DNA of 57,722 nucleotides from Candidatus Omnitrophota bacterium (GTDB lineage Bacteria; Omnitrophota; Koll11; Tantalellales; Tantalellaceae), in the NCBI GenBank assembly GCA_015231715.1, contig JADGBB010000003.1, positions 1-57,722 of the forward strand, in the 5' to 3' direction. This document shows positions 8,601-14,979 of the stretch, piece by piece (the stretch's first letter is position 1; each line of letters opens with the position of its first letter). The notes under the pieces were generated by a model. It saw only the letters and a list, made by a program, of their open reading frames with translations. It was not told the origin of the DNA and did no database searches. A program made the position numbers and the translations under genes.

Positions 8601-9106
8601 ATACATTTGAAATGCTTTCAACCAATGAACCCGGTATGCTGCTGGTTAAGGGAGCGAATGTAATGAAAGGTTATTTGAAGATGGAAGAGAAAACTAAAGA
8701 AGTGATGAAAGACGGATGGTATATAACCGGTGATATCGCGACTATAGATGAAGATGGATTTATTTGTATTACGGATAGATTGTCCAGGTTTAGTAAGATC
8801 GGAGGTGAAATGGTGCCTCATGTGAAAATTGAGGAGATGATAAATGAAATTATAGGAACTGATGAACAAGTAGCTGTTGTAACAAGCACGAGCGATGAGA
8901 AAAAGGGCGAGAAACTAGTGGTGCTTTATAAGGGAGATATAGACGTAGAAAACATAACAATGAAGTTGTCTGATACTGAACTTACCAACTTATGGATACC
9001 CAGAAAAGATAATTATTACAAGATCGACGATATCCCATACCTCGGAACTGGAAAACTTGATCTGAAAGGTATTAAAAGTATTGCCGAGAATTTGGCTAAG
9101 TCTTAA
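5699..9106 (+). CDS. aas: lysophospholipid transporter / acyltransferase / acyl-ACP synthetase fusion (LplT-PlsC-Aas)
   Basis: 1135 residues in three parts. Residues 1-405 form an MFS transporter of the LplT type, which flips lysophospholipid inward. Residues about 410-620 are a PlsC acyltransferase with the NHVSYADP catalytic H-x4-D box (about 436) and FAEGGLTRTG (about 510). Residues about 660-1135 are an acyl-ACP/CoA synthetase with the AMP-binding loop FSSGSTGTPKGVMLS (about 780), EGYGATELSP and a TGDIATIDEDGF hinge. Together they import and re-acylate lysophospholipids released by membrane damage. Full-length fusions of this order are known. It follows marR by one base and has an AGGGAGGG ribosome site, so the MarR protein and the operator at 5177 probably control it. 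Confidence 0.9.
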   Translation: MENRKKGFTALIATQFLGAFNDNAFKLVISFLAINVLMGETKGTEYVSMAGIVFILPFLIFSTFAGYLADKYSKQKIVVYTKIAELVIMIFGYFAIVGQNTFGIYTVLFLMGAQSAFFSPAKFGMMPELLNEEEISEGNGSMQMWTYLSIILGTAFGGYIFFVLKDSVQITAYIFMGIAVLGILTSLMVTKVKSSGSTRKMQLNVIKEIVSNMKIASKDRGLFLSIWALTYFGLFGGLFQLNVLLYARKIMNISEMHTGILLTVAGLGMGIGSYMAGKLSEHKVEYGLVPLGGLGLSVTSIFLGFTHGSLVNTNIVLFLLGVSSGFFIVPLNALIQIRTPEERRGQVLATMNFLSFGAILLASGLLYFLREIVGVNSAQIFLITGLASIAATLYVFKVMPEALIRLLNWILAHTLYRIKVVGEDNIPKEGGALLVCNHVSYADPILVLSSVKRPIRFMVFRPIYDNPIINPFCKILNAIPVSFADGPKKIVQSLQIAKEAIQNGELVCIFAEGGLTRTGNMLPFNKGLEYIMKDLDAPIIPMNLDRIWGSIFSYKDGKYFKKMPKYIPYPITISFGEGLPSKSKVHEVRTKVQELSADAMHHRSGFMKKLHLIFINEVKKHPFKFCMADSMGLKFNYLTFLGSVVTFSKKLFADKKSDQNREEMVGVLLPSSCAATIVNVATMFAGKVPVNLNFTSSKDSIEYAIDKCDMKKIITSRKFLAKMNLEENSKMIFLEDIKKEVSKVQVIKNTIICFLLPAFALKALIVKGDKKNVDDTATVIFSSGSTGTPKGVMLSHKNILADLGGVYQILNIDKKDVIMGTLPLFHSFGFTCTMGLPLGVGVGVVYHSNPVDYKTIGKMVEDYKATIIMGTPTFLSTYARKCTKEQFASLKYAIVGAEKLKKSLAESFNEKFGVMPLEGYGATELSPVVSMGMPDYINKKEHVKQVAYKEGKVGHPLPNIAVKVVDPDTFEMLSTNEPGMLLVKGANVMKGYLKMEEKTKEVMKDGWYITGDIATIDEDGFICITDRLSRFSKIGGEMVPHVKIEEMINEIIGTDEQVAVVTSTSDEKKGEKLVVLYKGDIDVENITMKLSDTELTNLWIPRKDNYYKIDDIPYLGTGKLDLKGIKSIAENLAKS

Positions 9107-9121
9107 AGAAGGAGAGAGCTG

Positions 9122-9862
9122 ATGCGTTTAAATAAAAAAATATTAGTTACACAAGATAAACGAAAAATAGCCTATAAACATTTATCGAACGATAATGATA
9201 AATTGGTGGTAATCGTACATGGTTTTTTTAATAGCAAGGATTCCGAACTACTAAGTTATTTGGCTGAACATTTTCACAAGAGCTATGACGTAGTCAGTTT
9301 TGACCTAAGGGGACATGGCGAAAGCGATGGTCTCTTTTCGTGGACGACACATGAGAGCAAAGATCTGGAAGCGGTCCTGAATGAGTTTAATTCTAAATAT
9401 AAGAAAATAGCGGTTATAGGATTTTCTCTCGGAGGCAGTATAAGTATTAATGTTTTATCGAAGAAAGAGGATAATGTTGAAACATTTATATGTGTTAGTG
9501 CTCCTTCTGATTTTGATAAAGTGGATTTCAGGTGGTGGAAACTGGATGTTGAAAATGATATAGGGTATTCGCTCCTATCAAGAAAAGGGAGAAAGGGCAA
9601 AGGAGTGAGACCTGGGCCTTGGTGGAGGAAGAAAGAAAAGCCGATAGATAACATAGGAAAGATCGAAATGCCTATTCTATTTATACATGGTGACAAAGAT
9701 TGGGTTGTTGATAAGCGACATTCAGAAGAACTATACAAAAAGACAAATTCTGAAAAAGAGATAATAATCATTTCAAATGGACCTCATGCTGAATATCTAT
9801 TAAGGAAAAATAGAAGTGAGTTTTGCGAGTTAATAGACAAATGGCTTGTGGATAAGTTCTAA
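9122..9862 (+). CDS. alpha/beta hydrolase (lysophospholipase/esterase-like)
   Basis: 246 residues with a strong AGGAGAGAG site 15 bp after the fusion gene, so the same operon. Typical features are VVIVHGFFNS (oxyanion strand), FDLRGHGESDG, the nucleophile elbow GFSLGG (Ser about 102), the acid in FIHGDKDWVVD (Asp about 190) and the base in NGPHAEYL (His about 222). The triad is complete. There is no signal peptide, so it is cytoplasmic. Its place behind a lysophospholipid salvage enzyme suggests it handles an acyl ester of lipid origin, which is inference; the family is too broad to fix the substrate. Confidence 0.8.
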   Translation: MRLNKKILVTQDKRKIAYKHLSNDNDKLVVIVHGFFNSKDSELLSYLAEHFHKSYDVVSFDLRGHGESDGLFSWTTHESKDLEAVLNEFNSKYKKIAVIGFSLGGSISINVLSKKEDNVETFICVSAPSDFDKVDFRWWKLDVENDIGYSLLSRKGRKGKGVRPGPWWRKKEKPIDNIGKIEMPILFIHGDKDWVVDKRHSEELYKKTNSEKEIIIISNGPHAEYLLRKNRSEFCELIDKWLVDKF

Positions 9863-9927
9863 TAAGGAGGTGGTATGTATGAGGTGCAAATACAATAAAA
9901 AGTAAAAAGTGTTTTTTTATGGTAATA

Positions 9928-9941
9928 GTTGACCAGTCAAC
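9928..9941 (+). promoter_or_regulatory. palindromic MarR-type operator, copy 2
   Basis: GTTGACCAGTCAAC is exactly the reverse complement of the site at 5177-5190. It lies 28 bp before the VIT/VWA start codon. A further half-site repeat, CAGTCAA, occurs at 9934-9940 and 9949-9955 (15-bp step). The site links the VIT/VWA-rhombosortase unit to the upstream MarR regulon. Confidence 0.65.
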
Positions 9942-9969
9942 AACTGAGCAGTCAATAAAAGGAGGAGAG

Positions 9970-12099
9970 ATGAATAACAAAAACATACAAACAACAAAGG
10001 TTCTGGCAATGGTCCTGGTTATGATATCGGCATATGTTATGCCGTGTTTTTCTGCAGGGCTCCTTAAACCAAACGATTCTAACTTGCCGGATCTCGAAAT
10101 ACGAAATCATAAGGTGAATGTTATAGTCGAAAATGGGTACTCGATCACGAACGTAGAGCAAGTTTTTTATAATCCTTCCGATCAGGATATGGAGGCGATT
10201 TATTCGTTTCCTGTCCCGGAGAAAGCTGCTGTTTCGGGGTTTACAATGTGGATAGACGGGAAGCCCGTTGTAGGAGAAGTCCTTGAGAAGCAGGAAGCCA
10301 GAGATGTTTATGAAGAGCAGAAAGCCAATAATAAAAACGCAGGACTAACTGAAAAGAATAGTTATAAAACATTTGAAATAAATGTTTATCCTGTATTAGC
10401 TGGAGGGGAAACCAAAATAGAATTGGAATATATGCAGGCAGCTAACATTGACAATAGCATAGGAAGATATGTTTATCCTTTGGAGGAAGGTGGGGTAGAT
10501 GAAGAAGCGATTAGCTTTTGGACTACGAATGATAAAGTAACGGGAACTTTTAGTTTCGATATGATTTTAAGGTCCTCTTATCCGATCGATAACTTAAGAC
10601 TGCCGGCACATCCCGAAGCTGAAATCAAACAAGAAGGAGAGAATTGGAGAATACATATTGATAACCACATGAAAGGCGTAGTCATGAAAAATCCTGATGA
10701 ACAAGCTTTAACAATTAACAATTATGAAAAGAGCCTGGAGGGTAGCAGTCAGGAAGAAAGTAATCCGGTTGTAGATAAGAGTTACAGGCTTGATCGAGAT
10801 GTAGTGGTTTATTACAGATTAGCGGATGACCTTCCCGGATCAGTTGATCTGGTCGCGTATAAAAAACAGGACGCTAAAAGAGGGACATTTATGATGACAA
10901 TTACTCCAGGTATAGATCTTAAGCCAATAACCGAAGGGCAGGACTGGATATTTGTGTTGGATATCTCAGGATCTATGCAGTACAAGTATGCTACACTGGC
11001 AGAGGGTGTTACGAGCGCGCTTAAACAAATGAATCCGAATGACAGATTTAGAATCGTTGTTTTCAATACAAGCGCCAGAGAGATCACCCGATCTTATGTA
11101 GCCACGACCGAAGAGAATGTTAAAAAATACATAGAGGTACTGAACGGTATAAAACCGGATAATAGCACTAACCTTTACGCTGGATTGGATCTGGGGCTCA
11201 AGAGGGCGGAAGCTGATAGAACCACCAGCATCGTATTAGTAACTGATGGTGTAGCCAATGTAGGCAACACTAAACAGAAAGAGTTTATAGAGCTGATCAA
11301 GAAATATGATATCAGACTATTTACTTTTATCATGGGTAATAGCTCAAATATGCCTCTACTAAAAGCCATGACTGATGCTTCTAACGGGACAGCAATGAGT
11401 GTTTCAAATGATGATGACATAATAGGAAAAATTATGCAGGCTCAGAGTAAAGTCGCTTTTGAGGCATTACATGGGGTAGAGGTGAAAGTGAATGGAGTAA
11501 AAGTAAGTGATGTTACTCCAGAAAAGGTTGGGAGCTTGTATAGAGGCGAACAGCTTATTATTATTGGACATTACTTTGGCTCAGGGAAGGCGGAAGTTGA
11601 AATGAAAGCAAAGATATCCGGGGAAGAGAAAATATACACAACTGAATTTAATTTTCCGGAAACAGATGAAAGAAATCCTGAGATCGAAAGATTATGGGCA
11701 TATGCTTCAGTTGAACACATCCAGAGAGAAATCGAGAATTTCGGGGAAACAAACGATACTAAACAAAGTATTATTGAGCTTGGAACGGAATACTCGATCG
11801 TAACCGATTACACTTCAATGGTTGTTGTCGAAGAAGAAGTATTCAATCAGCTCGGGATAGACCGCAAGAACAAACGACGAACCGATATAGAGAAGAACGC
11901 CAGAAACAATCGGTTGTCTAACCTGGTAAGTAGAACAAGGGTTGATAATGCAAGACCTATGTTCAGCGGGCTTAGACCTACAATAAGAGGCGGTGCCGGT
12001 GCGGTTGATCCGGTATCAGCAATGATCTTATCTCCACTTTTGTATGGTTTAGTTCCTAAGAAAACAAGAAAAAGGATAAAAGATGCGTTTAAAAAATAA
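9970..12099 (+). CDS. secreted VIT / von Willebrand factor A protein with C-terminal GlyGly-like sorting tail
   Basis: 709 residues from the ATG behind AAAGGAGGAGAG; an upstream in-frame ATG at 9919 runs through the operator and is rejected. A signal peptide (KVLAMVLVMISAYVMPCFSAG) precedes a VIT domain (about 30-165). A VWA domain (about 325-510) has an intact MIDAS: DISGSM, the Thr in NSTNLYAGL, and VTDGVANVG. The C-terminus reads RGGAGA (from about 672), a moderately hydrophobic stretch to about 696, then a Lys/Arg-rich end. That is the layout of GlyGly-CTERM or sortase-type tails. VIT/VWA proteins bind surface or matrix partners. The next gene is a rhombosortase-like protease that overlaps it by 17 bp, so this protein is its probable target. 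Confidence 0.8.
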   Translation: MNNKNIQTTKVLAMVLVMISAYVMPCFSAGLLKPNDSNLPDLEIRNHKVNVIVENGYSITNVEQVFYNPSDQDMEAIYSFPVPEKAAVSGFTMWIDGKPVVGEVLEKQEARDVYEEQKANNKNAGLTEKNSYKTFEINVYPVLAGGETKIELEYMQAANIDNSIGRYVYPLEEGGVDEEAISFWTTNDKVTGTFSFDMILRSSYPIDNLRLPAHPEAEIKQEGENWRIHIDNHMKGVVMKNPDEQALTINNYEKSLEGSSQEESNPVVDKSYRLDRDVVVYYRLADDLPGSVDLVAYKKQDAKRGTFMMTITPGIDLKPITEGQDWIFVLDISGSMQYKYATLAEGVTSALKQMNPNDRFRIVVFNTSAREITRSYVATTEENVKKYIEVLNGIKPDNSTNLYAGLDLGLKRAEADRTTSIVLVTDGVANVGNTKQKEFIELIKKYDIRLFTFIMGNSSNMPLLKAMTDASNGTAMSVSNDDDIIGKIMQAQSKVAFEALHGVEVKVNGVKVSDVTPEKVGSLYRGEQLIIIGHYFGSGKAEVEMKAKISGEEKIYTTEFNFPETDERNPEIERLWAYASVEHIQREIENFGETNDTKQSIIELGTEYSIVTDYTSMVVVEEEVFNQLGIDRKNKRRTDIEKNARNNRLSNLVSRTRVDNARPMFSGLRPTIRGGAGAVDPVSAMILSPLLYGLVPKKTRKRIKDAFKK

Positions 12100-12697
12100 C
12101 ATAACCTGGATAACTAGCCATGGCACTTTTAAAGTGCCATGGCTTACCTTATTGATATCACTGATTGTTCTGGTATTATTTGCCATGGGGCCTGATAAAA
12201 ACTCTGTTTTTGTATTCAATAAGTTTGAGATAAAGGCTGGAGCGACTTGGCGCCTTTTAACCGGACAATTAATACACAACAATTTTGACCATCTATTTTG
12301 GGATCTCTTTGGTTTTATGGTCATAGGAAGCATTGTAGAGATAAACGGCCGTTGGAAGTTCATCCTTTCATTTATGTTATCAGCTATTTCGGTAAGTTTA
12401 TGGATGTTTCTCTTAGAGAAGGATTTCACTGTGTATTATGGATTATCTGGTCTTCTAAATGGGTTATTGGTAATAGCAGTTTTTGTAAAATGGAAGGAAA
12501 CAAGAAACCCATTATTTGTGTGCATATTTGGAATAACAGCTCTCAAAATGACATATGAAGTTATAACCAAAAATGTATTTTTTATAGATCCCAATATCCC
12601 TACAATTCCGGGTACTCACATCGCTGGATTTATAGTTGGGATATTGATGGTTTATTTTAGCAAGAAGAACATTTATTATTCGGAGGTGAAGAAATGA
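12083..12697 (+). CDS. rhombosortase-like rhomboid intramembrane serine protease
   Basis: 204 residues with about six membrane segments. TWRLLTGQLIHNNFDHLFWDL is the conserved luminal loop and first core helix, YYGLSGLLNGL carries the catalytic Ser in GLSG, and PGTHIAGFIVGIL the catalytic His. The compact size and the WR-LTG-H pattern match rhombosortases, which cut GlyGly-CTERM tails and help anchor the protein at the surface. It overlaps the VIT/VWA gene by 17 bp and its own stop overlaps the next gene. A general rhomboid protease is the alternative, but the neighbouring protein with a Gly-Gly/hydrophobic/basic tail favours a dedicated pair. A 29-bp perfect palindrome lies in its first codons. 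Confidence 0.75.
   Translation: MRLKNNITWITSHGTFKVPWLTLLISLIVLVLFAMGPDKNSVFVFNKFEIKAGATWRLLTGQLIHNNFDHLFWDLFGFMVIGSIVEINGRWKFILSFMLSAISVSLWMFLLEKDFTVYYGLSGLLNGLLVIAVFVKWKETRNPLFVCIFGITALKMTYEVITKNVFFIDPNIPTIPGTHIAGFIVGILMVYFSKKNIYYSEVKK
12116..12144. repeat. 29-bp perfect palindrome inside the rhombosortase start region
   Basis: Two 14-base arms (left arm AGCCATGGCACTTT) around a single T. It encodes residues about 12-21 of the protease (SHGTFKVPWL), just before the first membrane segment. In the mRNA it would form a stable hairpin 33 bases after the start codon and 17 bases after the stop codon of the VIT/VWA gene. It could reduce protease output relative to substrate. Confidence 0.7.
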
Positions 12698-12930
12698 AAG
12701 TATTAGTTAGAAAGCAAAACAGCCCGGTTAAGAGGTTTTATGTTGATTTAACCGAGGAAAAAATTATAGAAGAAATGAAGAGTTTTATAAGCAAATGTAA
12801 ATACGAAAAAGCTATTAAAGTAGCATTATCAAAAGGAAAAGTGCTAAGAGAGATAACCCAGGAAGAAGAGTATTATTTGGATGCTCAATTGATTCTTACT
12901 AATAGTAGTGTACATTATGATTTGATGTAA
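12694..12930 (+). CDS. hypothetical 78-residue protein
   Basis: The start overlaps the rhombosortase stop (ATGA), with GAGGTGAAG as ribosome site, so it is the third gene of a coupled unit. The protein is soluble and charged: VLVRKQNSPVKRFYVDLTEEK, a helix EEMKSFISKCKYEKAIKVAL, then KVLREITQEEEYYLDAQLIL. I recognise no family. There is no signal peptide or membrane segment, so it acts in the cytoplasm if expressed. It may be a small regulator or chaperone of the VIT/VWA-protease pair, which is only a guess from position. Confidence 0.5.
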   Translation: MKVLVRKQNSPVKRFYVDLTEEKIIEEMKSFISKCKYEKAIKVALSKGKVLREITQEEEYYLDAQLILTNSSVHYDLM

Positions 12931-13225
12931 AAAACAAATGTCCGCCCCAACAGACCGGACAACACCTAACAAGTTTAAATGAATATAGTTAGGACGATGG
13001 CGTCACTTGTTTTCCGGACAAAACGGACAAAAAAACTTATTAAATGGGGCAGTTCGAGGCTCTGACGGAGCGGTTATATTAACCACGAACACTATCTCTG
13101 AATAGCCACTATATATGTAATCAGGTTAAATAAGAAATATGAAAACGTAGTTAATACCGGTATAGTTAGGACTCGAAATAGAGATTACATTGGTCCTATA
13201 GAATGTACAGCCTCACCACTAATAA

Positions 13226-13266
13226 AAGCCTCGTATCGTGAAAACGGTACGAGGCTTTGTGGTTTT
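13226..13266. repeat. 41-bp terminator-like hairpin repeat, copy 1
   Basis: The stem AAGCCTCGTA pairs with TACGAGGCTT across a 12-base loop and is followed by TGTGGTTTT. The copy at 14903-14943 differs at one of 41 positions. A diverged relative with the same AAAGCCTCG stem lies after gltA (19049-19082). They look like intrinsic terminators spread as a repeat family. Confidence 0.7.
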
Positions 13267-13311
13267 ATAGACAATCCGCAAACCCTCATGTTCTAAAGAC
13301 TTGCGGCCACA

Positions 13312-13353
13312 TGTCATTGCGAGAAGGCTTGAAGAGCCGACGAAGCAATCCCA
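13312..13353. repeat. REP-like palindromic repeat
   Basis: TGTCATTGCGAG at the left and CGAAGCAATCCCAA at the right flank an inner stem GGCTT/GAGCC. The ATTGCGA...GAAGCAAT frame is the widespread bacterial intergenic palindrome of the type GTCATTGCGAG...GAAGCAATC. Only one copy was seen in this window. Confidence 0.6.
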
Positions 13354-13569
13354 ATAAAAATAAAAAACGCCAGAATAAGCCAAATTATCTCTAAAAGCGC
13401 CTTTAGTTAACTATCCGTAGTCAATCGCTATTGCTGTTATAACAGGCCTAACCGGATAGAGATAACCGAGAAATATTCAGATAATATGGATATTAACTAA
13501 AAAAGAGGGAATAACAGGCGAGGAATATCTCTAGTTTATCTCGCTTTATCTCTGAATATGGTATGAGAT

Positions 13570-13977
13570 TTAGTTCTTCAAGTGAAGGCAGACCCATTCA
13601 AAAATTCTTGTAGCGGATTTAATGAGATCTGCGGCCTCAGTTTCAATTACGTTACGTCTTTCGTATTGAATCAGATTTTTCTTAGCCAGAATTCTTTTGA
13701 GTGCGTTACTTTTCTCATTGGCTTCAGGAAGAAGTGTGGATTTAACTAGAGCACAAATATCCCCATGATCTTGAGAAATAGATCTAAGCCCTTTTTCATA
13801 AACACAAATAGCATCCGCAGAAGAAATTGCGCATTGTATGGCAAGTGTCCCCACAGCGTTGTAATTTTCGTTCTTAAAAGCTAAAAGCATTGTTTCATGA
13901 CTATCTTGTGCTTTTTTTAGGAAATCAATCGCGGCAGTTTTATCTTCTTGTTTTGTTTGTCTCTTTTTTGGGGTCAT
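13570..13977 (-). CDS. HEPN domain protein, putative toxin of a HEPN/MNT pair
   Basis: 135 residues, all helical. It has the HEPN order: AIDFLKKAQDSHETMLLAFKNENYNAVGTLAIQCAISSADA (first helix pair), then LKRILAKKNLIQYERRNVIETEAADLIKSATRIFEWV (third and fourth helices, with the YERR block). HEPN proteins of this size, encoded next to a minimal nucleotidyltransferase, are RNases kept inactive by the partner, usually through AMPylation. A clear R-x4-6-H catalytic motif is not obvious; the YERRN block is the candidate. It starts 4 bp after the nucleotidyltransferase gene. The order antitoxin then toxin is common for this class. Confidence 0.7.
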   Translation of the reverse strand: MTPKKRQTKQEDKTAAIDFLKKAQDSHETMLLAFKNENYNAVGTLAIQCAISSADAICVYEKGLRSISQDHGDICALVKSTLLPEANEKSNALKRILAKKNLIQYERRNVIETEAADLIKSATRIFEWVCLHLKN

Positions 13978-13981
13978 ATGA

Positions 13982-14611
13982 TCACTTCCAGTTTAATGGG
14001 TCTTCTCCGTAAATAAGGCTATATGATTTCATCAATGTTGATACCGGAGGAAGATTTTTGTTTAAACGATCTATGAAATCTTTTTTGGTTTTTATATATG
14101 CATCTAATGATACTCCAAAATAGTCATAAAAAGAAGAAGTTATATTATCAATAAAAAGATCTTCCACGATTTTAATATCGTTATTATCACGAACAATAAC
14201 CGCGATGTCAATATCGCTGGATTCGGTGGATTTTTCTTTTTGTTGACTACCATAAAAGATGATGGAGATTATTCTTTTCATTAATTTATTTTCTTTGAGA
14301 TGGGTTAGAATAAACGTGAAGACGTCTTTTTTGAAATCATTCTCTTTGTCGAGCATGGGAAGTATGATATCTTTAACCAATCTAGTATTTCTATTCAAGC
14401 TATAAAGATGGTTTCTTCCGCTAATACTATAGTTAAGAACATGGTATGCATAGAGTTCTTTTAGGGCAGCATGAGACGTAGGAGCGGTTGTTCCCACCAA
14501 ACGGGCCACTTCTCTCCCTGCTGCCTGATAGCCCTCGCCACGAGAGGCAAACAATCGTATGATTTTTAATTTAATGTCACTGGTAAGTATACTACTCAGG
14601 CTATCATTCAA
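13982..14611 (-). CDS. winged-HTH minimal nucleotidyltransferase (MNT), putative antitoxin
   Basis: 209 residues. The N-terminal 80 form a winged helix (LKIIRLFASRGEGYQAAGREVARLVGTT, helix, wing NHLYSLNRN). The C-terminal part is a DNA polymerase beta-like minimal nucleotidyltransferase with FYGSQQKEKSTESSDIDIAVIV, the GS...DxD motif that binds Mg-ATP. MNT antitoxins silence the neighbouring HEPN toxin, often by adding AMP to it. The fused DNA-binding domain and two inverted repeats upstream suggest that it represses its own operon. The motif is intact. Confidence 0.8.
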   Translation of the reverse strand: MNDSLSSILTSDIKLKIIRLFASRGEGYQAAGREVARLVGTTAPTSHAALKELYAYHVLNYSISGRNHLYSLNRNTRLVKDIILPMLDKENDFKKDVFTFILTHLKENKLMKRIISIIFYGSQQKEKSTESSDIDIAVIVRDNNDIKIVEDLFIDNITSSFYDYFGVSLDAYIKTKKDFIDRLNKNLPPVSTLMKSYSLIYGEDPLNWK

Positions 14612-14630
14612 AATGCACCTACTTGTTGCA

Positions 14631-14684
14631 TGTAAACAAAATTTTACATATGTAAAGTATGCTTTACATTGGTCGATTTGTCAA
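14631..14684 (-). promoter_or_regulatory. promoter and double operator of the HEPN/MNT operon
   Basis: Two adjacent inverted repeats lie just upstream of the MNT start: TGTAAACAAAATTTTACA (14631-14648) and ATGTAAAGTATGCTTTACAT (14650-14669, arms of 8 bp). On the minus strand TTGACA occupies 14684-14679, and a -10-like CATACT follows after 17 bases inside the second repeat. Binding of the MNT winged helix would shut the promoter. Confidence 0.6.
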
Positions 14685-14855
14685 GAGCATTATGCTGTTA
14701 TGTTCTATATCGGCTATTAGTTCAAGACCTTGCTGGGGGCACCATTAAATACAATAAAGATATCTCTGATCCAGGCACAAAACAAAGCTAACTTATTATA
14801 TCAACAAAGCTTATAAGGAGTAGATTAATGAAATTACGGAGATAGGTGTTATCCT

Positions 14856-14893
14856 GGAGCACAAGGTGCTGGTTCGAGTCCGTCCTGGTTTAC
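14856..14893 (+). other. degenerate tRNA 3'-end-like sequence
   Basis: GGTTCGAGTCC at 14871-14881 is a textbook T-arm core. The flanking five-base stem pairs at only four positions, and no matching acceptor 5' strand or anticodon arm is found in the 70 bases upstream. It is therefore not a functional tRNA. It could be what is left of a tRNA-type integration site. Confidence 0.3.
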
Positions 14894-14902
14894 TACTAAC
14901 AT

Positions 14903-14943
14903 AAGCCTCGTATCGTGAAATCGGTACGAGGCTTTGTGGTTTT
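14903..14943. repeat. 41-bp terminator-like hairpin repeat, copy 2
   Basis: Identical to 13226-13266 except for one loop base. The similarity extends about 12 bp upstream (CTACTAACAT versus CCACTAATAA). It lies 37 bp after the end of the minus-strand radical SAM gene. With copy 1 it brackets the HEPN/MNT operon as a direct repeat. Confidence 0.7.
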
Positions 14944-14979
14944 GACACTTACCTCATAGCTATTTCGTAAATTGCGGAA

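Larger units (their letters stand above)
12931..13569. other. gene-free interval with hairpin repeats
   Basis: About 640 bp without a credible coding region. It contains a 41-bp hairpin repeat (13226-13266), a REP-like palindrome (13312-13353), and two short copies of TATAGTTAGGAC (near 12985 and 13164). Around 13440-13555 there is a cluster of related words (ATTCAGATAA, TTATCTCTGAATA, GAGATAACC). The cluster looks like decayed repeat material. I see no RNA gene. Confidence 0.5.
14612..14979. other. intergenic interval upstream of HEPN/MNT
   Basis: About 370 bp without a gene. It holds the HEPN/MNT promoter-operator, a tRNA-like 3' remnant (14856-14893) and the second hairpin repeat (14903-14943). 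Nothing else is recognisable. Confidence 0.5.

Noticed and set aside
9875..9905. Two overlapping tiny reading frames of 7-8 codons after AGGAGG, possible leader peptide
   Set aside because: Too short to support, no attenuator hairpin follows, and the operator at 9928 explains the region better.
9919..9969. Upstream ATG start for the VIT/VWA gene
   Set aside because: It would translate through the operator, put 17 residues before the signal peptide and lacks a ribosome site; ATG 9970 has an excellent one.
14800..14893. Functional tRNA gene
   Set aside because: Only a T-arm-like core is present; the acceptor, D and anticodon arms cannot be found.
13226..14943. CRISPR-like array from the repeated hairpins
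   Set aside because: Only two close copies 1.7 kb apart, no regular spacers and no cas gene.
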